In this document: piece by piece, positions 60,601-64,000 of the stretch
Position numbering within the stretch: the stretch's first letter is position 1
Layout of the letters: every line of letters begins with the position of its first letter
Source: Mercurialis annua
Lineage: Eukaryota; Streptophyta; Magnoliopsida; Malpighiales; Euphorbiaceae
Assembly (NCBI RefSeq): GCF_937616625.2
Contig: NC_065577.1
Location: forward strand, 41,941,001-42,005,000
Length of the DNA stretch: 64,000 nucleotides
Direction: 5' to 3'
The notes under the pieces: model-generated
What the model was told of the DNA's origin: nothing
Seen by the model: only the letters and a program-made list of their open reading frames with translations
The model's database searches: none
Made by a program: the position numbers and the translations under genes

Positions 60601-61701
60601 AATCGGACCACTGTCTTCTTTGCTAGCATGTCTCCTCTCCATATCAAGTAATGATTTTCATCTTATAATTTTTATAAATTTTTTGTTTACAATCAATTTA
60701 AAAAAATAAATCGAAATTTCATTTTTTAAAATCAAACCCGAATTCACAAAGATGTATAATTTTCAAACCTAACAAAACTGGCTGGTCCGGTTGTTTTTGT
60801 TTGGCTCAATTTGGTTTTTCGATTCAATTTGCACCAAAATTTAAGTTTAAAATTTTCTATATCCAAAATTGAATTAAACTGAACTAGTCGGTTCAATTGA
60901 ATTTTCGACTCAATTTGTACTACCGCTTAATTAGAAATTGTGTTTACAGCCAAAACGGCGCGGAACCAAAAAAAGTAATGTTTGTATAATGTAAAATCAA
61001 ACCGAATCAATATTAATAGTTCAATTTAAATATTCGGTTTGGTTCGATTATTGCACTAAGTTCACAACCTAATTTGGACCCATTTTAGTCAAAAGAATGT
61101 GTATATGTATTATCCATTTGTCTAAAGTTGCATGACACTAAGATTTTCTCTTCAAATTAGGTAACATTAGGTGTGTTTTGGTGGTTGATACTTTGCAAAA
61201 AGTAGGTCTATGATTAATATTGAGCATGATTTTAACATAATTGCTAATTATTTAATACTAGGTTTAATTTCCACTAATCATATAACTTTATTACGTACCA
61301 TATTATTTTTAACATATAGTATTGAACTTTTATTTTTTAAATTTTGAATTAGGAGCTTGGATTGGGACAACCCAGATGGAATAAAATGTGCATTGGAGAA
61401 AACTCCAATTCTCAACACAACAAAGCCCCCAAACGTGGGAACAGATCGTAGACTACTAATTATAGCTCAAAATGTGACTAATTCCATGAAAATACCAGTC
61501 CATTTTCTCAACATTACCGCTCTATCCGAATATCGAAAAGATGCACATACATCGGTTCATACAATCCGACAAGGCAAGATGCTCACGCCGGAGCAGCAGG
61601 CGGATCCGGCGACCTACGCCGATTGTATCCATTGGTGCCTTCCCGGATTACCCGATACGTGGAACGAGTTTATCTACGCGCGTATTATTTCTAAATCGTG
61701 A
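57665..61701 (+). CDS. TBL29: ESK1/TBL29-type xylan O-acetyltransferase
   Basis: A Golgi type II membrane protein that adds acetyl groups to xylose residues of xylan in secondary cell walls (family knowledge). Five exons, 57665-58179, 58465-58636, 60205-60404, 60489-60647 and 61353-61701, join in frame to 464 residues. A single membrane segment is at about 29-46 ([18 protein letters not shown]), followed by [14 protein letters not shown] as in Arabidopsis ESK1 (about 487 aa), then an acidic stem. The TBL domain starts [19 protein letters not shown]; the catalytic GDS is near residue 190 ([13 protein letters not shown]) and the DxxH motif near 438 ([16 protein letters not shown]). Two starts are possible: ATG 57665 (MQLSRRKTP, like ESK1's start) or 57716 (MMKHNYKK, better length). 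Intron 2 is 1.6 kb and holds three transposons; the others are free of clear insertions except for MITE-like phrases at 60780-61060. Confidence 0.94.
59055..59159 (+). mobile_element. Short SINE in TBL29 intron 2
   Basis: About 105 bases with box-A-like 'tagtttaaatggtacaagca', box-B-like 'gtgagttcaatttc' and a short A-run at the end. It is flanked by a perfect 16-base direct repeat GATATACTATATATAA (59039-59054 and 59160-59175), the best-preserved retroposition footprint in the window. Confidence 0.85.
59186..59498. mobile_element. Stowaway MITE in TBL29 intron 2
   Basis: Ends CTCCCTCCGTCCCGTAAAGA and its near-perfect complement, flanked by TA (59184-59185 and 59499-59500). 313 bases, AT-rich, non-coding. 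Confidence 0.92.
59511..59891. mobile_element. Mutator-like MITE, GGCCTAATTACTTAAAAACC family, copy 3
   Basis: 381 bases, nearly the same as the copies at 1924 and 54515. A perfect 9-base repeat TATTTTAAG flanks it (59502-59510 and 59892-59900). Only a few bases separate it from the Stowaway element. Confidence 0.9.
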
Positions 61702-62459
61702 CTTTAATGATTTTCCGGTATGGTATCGGATTTTTCTTTATTTTTATTTTATTATAAATGTGTTATTTTCTTTTTAGTTTGGTATATAGTTTAATTTCTA
61801 GGGTTTCAAAATCCACTACAGATTTTTGTTTTGCAACTTTGTTCATTAAAGGAGAAAAAAATGTACAAGTTGATTCACCAATTTTTCAATTGTATAATGC
61901 ACATGTGGAAATTAAAATAATAAAGTAAATACAAACTAGTATGTAAAACATACTTGCATTTTCTTCTTATGCTTAATTTGCCAATTAGTGGTATTAATTT
62001 ATCATTTTTTGCTTGTTTTTGTCATTTTGAGACTAATTGGCACTCGTTTTAATTCCTTGCAAAATTGGATAAGTTTAATGATGTGACTAAGTACTATGTA
62101 AATTTATTGCTTTATTTTTAGGAAAGCTAATCATCAATGAGTAAGAAGTTGGTAAAAGAATTGAACATATTCCAGTTCCACCTCCAATAATTGGAGGGAT
62201 TATACATAATTATAAAACTTTTTTATAAGTTTGATTGATATCGGTAGTATCTGAACTTTAAAATTCTAATATTGGGTCTGAAATTATTAATATCGGTAGT
62301 GTTTGATTTTTTTGGATTTTCTAATCCCGTGTTTGGATTTTATTTTTTTTGTAATCGTGTTTCAACTTTTTTAAAGTGTACCAAACAAATATTTTTAACC
62401 ATTTTTCTGTCACCGATGTACTAAAAGAAAAAAATAAGTCTCGTTTTTATTTAAATTTA
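61702..62459. other. TBL29 3' UTR and intergenic DNA
   Basis: The 3' UTR occupies the first few hundred bases. No further gene, repeat or RNA was identified before the MITE at 62460. Confidence 0.5.
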
Positions 62460-62963
62460 GGCCTAATCACTCAAAAACCCCTCACCTTTAAACTTTTTTT
62501 CAATTCCACCCCGATGTTGAAAATTTGTCAATTTTACCCATTTTTGAATTTTCCGTTTTCAATTGTACCCCAATATTTTAATTTTTATTAATTTTTTTAC
62601 TTAAATGATGAAATCATTCAATTAATTAAATCTAAACATGAAATTAAATTCTTTTTCATTCAAAAAAGTACAAATAAGTCCTTTATTTTTAAAAACTAAC
62701 TAAAAACCATAATCAAATTAACACTAATTTAAATTCTTAATTAATTTAACTAAATTTAAATAAATTTTAAAAATATACAATCAATATATGCGAGACGTGG
62801 AGAATGTTTTAAACAAATTTGCAAACGCAAAAGACGTTAATTTAATTTTTCAGGGTACAATTGAAACACAAAAATGCAAAATAGGGTAAAATAGACAAAT
62901 TTTCAACGTCAGGGTATAATTGAAAAGGGGTTAAAAGGTCGGGGTTTTTTAAGACATTAGGCC
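62460..62963. mobile_element. Mutator-like MITE, 504 bases
   Basis: Ends GGCCTAATCACTCAAAAACC and, on the other strand, GGCCTAATGTCTTAAAAAAC, with a perfect 9-base repeat TTAAATTTA (62451-62459 and 62964-62972). The inner arms share 'acgtc...aaaatttgtc' phrases with the element at 9100, making these two a subfamily. Confidence 0.88.
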
Positions 62964-63236
62964 TTAAATTTATACATCATATTAGTAATAAATTTGATAA
63001 TCGTGTGTGCAATGATATAATTGAAATGACGAATAATGTCAGCAAAATTTTAAATAACTTTTAATTTTAGTAGTCTAATGGTTGAAAATATATAAAAATA
63101 CTCATTCGATACATTTAAAAAAAAAGTTAAAACACTAATACAAAGAAACAAAAAAGTTTAGACATAAATATAGAAAAATTTAAAAAAAATTAAACACTAT
63201 TGATATAATTTATTTATATTTTTAAGAAAGTAATTA

Positions 63237-63535
63237 CTCCATCCTTCCTATAGAGATAGAAAAAGTTAGTCATTTTTTAGTTTTATAAAGATAGAAAAAA
63301 TAACTATATATATATATATATATACATTATCAAATATATTTAATTGTTTTTATAATTTTATTGTATAAATATTCGACGAATGAACGCACCGTCAATTTAA
63401 ATCAATATATAGTTTTATAATAATTCACTCTTAATTTTTTTAAAAACACTAAAAAATATTTTAATATATTAATTATAATTAATAATTTTTAAATTTTTTG
63501 TAATGCTTTTCCTATTTTTATGGATATGGAGGGAG
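63237..63535. mobile_element. Stowaway MITE
   Basis: Opens CTCCATCCTTCCTATAGAGA and closes ATGGATATGGAGGGAG, with TA on both sides (63235-63236 and 63536-63537). It contains a (TA)n run near 63307. Confidence 0.75.
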
Positions 63536-63572
63536 TAGATATTATATGCTCAATTTCACACATAATCTTAGT

Positions 63573-63911
63573 GGCTTAATACATAGTTTGACCCCTGTAC
63601 TTGTACCCTTTTACCCATCTAACCCCTAAATTTAACGTCTCACCTATCGAACCTCTGAAGTTGTCAAATAATCCGATTTAACCCCTGAACTTGATAAATA
63701 TGTAAGTATTGAACCCTTCGTGTCCACCTGTCACTTGAAACGTTCTAGAAGAAATTGTGTACGGAGGGGTTAAATGTTTACGTATTTATCAAGTTCGGGG
63801 GTCAAATCGGGTTATTTAACAAGTTCAGGGGTTCGATAGGTGAGACGTTAAGTTTGGAGGTTAGATGGGTAAAAGGGTACAAGTTCAGGGGTCAAACTAT
63901 GTATTCAGCTT
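63573..63911. mobile_element. Mutator-like MITE with long GC-richer arms
   Basis: The left end GGCTTAATACATAGTTTGAC and the right end, on the other strand, AAGCTGAATACATAGTTTGA start arms of more than 120 bases. A perfect 9-base repeat AATCTTAGT flanks it (63564-63572 and 63912-63920). The outer GGCTTAAT links it to the other families here. Confidence 0.88.
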
Positions 63912-64000
63912 AATCTTAGTCCCACCTTACTCAATTATCCATAAAATGAGTAGAGTAAAAGTCTCGAAACCTCTCCATAACGTGACCCATTGTCTTCTTT

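Overview
This window is nuclear DNA from a eudicot plant. It is strongly AT-rich between genes, the genes are intron-rich with plant-type splice sites, and every recognisable protein is plant-specific or has its closest known relatives in plants. Nothing bacterial, viral or organellar could be supported. The species cannot be named from sequence alone.

Layout. (1) 1-397, minus strand: 5' end of a jasmonate-induced oxygenase (JOX-type 2-oxoglutarate dioxygenase), cut by the window edge. (2) 398-22,337: about 22 kb without an intact gene, filled with DNA transposon remnants (Mutator-like MITEs, hAT, CACTA, Stowaway, a Helitron) and one broken fragment of the downstream zinc-finger gene. (3) 22,429-25,460, plus: an SZF1-type ankyrin/tandem CCCH zinc-finger protein of 672 aa with an intron in its 5' UTR. 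(4) 25,764-27,979: a 2.2 kb Mutator-like element holding a minisatellite. (5) 31,572-33,889, plus: phosphoribosylanthranilate isomerase (PAI), five exons, 275 aa. (6) 35,780-45,780, minus: a 24-exon tomosyn/Lgl-type WD40 protein with a C-terminal R-SNARE motif; its exon 2 carries a one-base frame break. (7) 46,110-47,879: a SINE, a PIF/Harbinger MITE and a Helitron packed together. (8) 49,682-52,882, plus: a two-exon protein shaped like a 2-oxoglutarate dioxygenase but lacking the iron ligands, followed by a decayed copy of part of its exon 1. (9) 57,665-61,701, plus: a five-exon ESK1/TBL29-type xylan O-acetyltransferase, with SINE, Stowaway and Mutator-like insertions in one intron. (10) the rest, to 64,000, is mostly MITEs.

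The gene set matters more than any single gene. JOX, SZF1 and ESK1/TBL29 are neighbours on Arabidopsis chromosome 3 (around At3g55970-At3g55990), while tomosyn, PAI2 and JOX2 are neighbours on chromosome 5 (around At5g05570-At5g05600); these locus tags are from memory. This window therefore looks like a less fractionated version of one ancestral block that was split between two duplicated regions in Arabidopsis. The genes do not form one pathway: they cover jasmonate turnover, stress mRNA control, tryptophan synthesis, SNARE regulation and xylan acetylation.

The repeat content is unusually readable. At least ten inverted-repeat elements have intact or near-intact 9-bp target duplications, and several nested insertions give a relative order of events. 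I did not find a convincing new biochemical system; the most original observations are the split zinc-finger fragment, the ligand-less dioxygenase-like gene with its broken partial copy, and the frame break in tomosyn.
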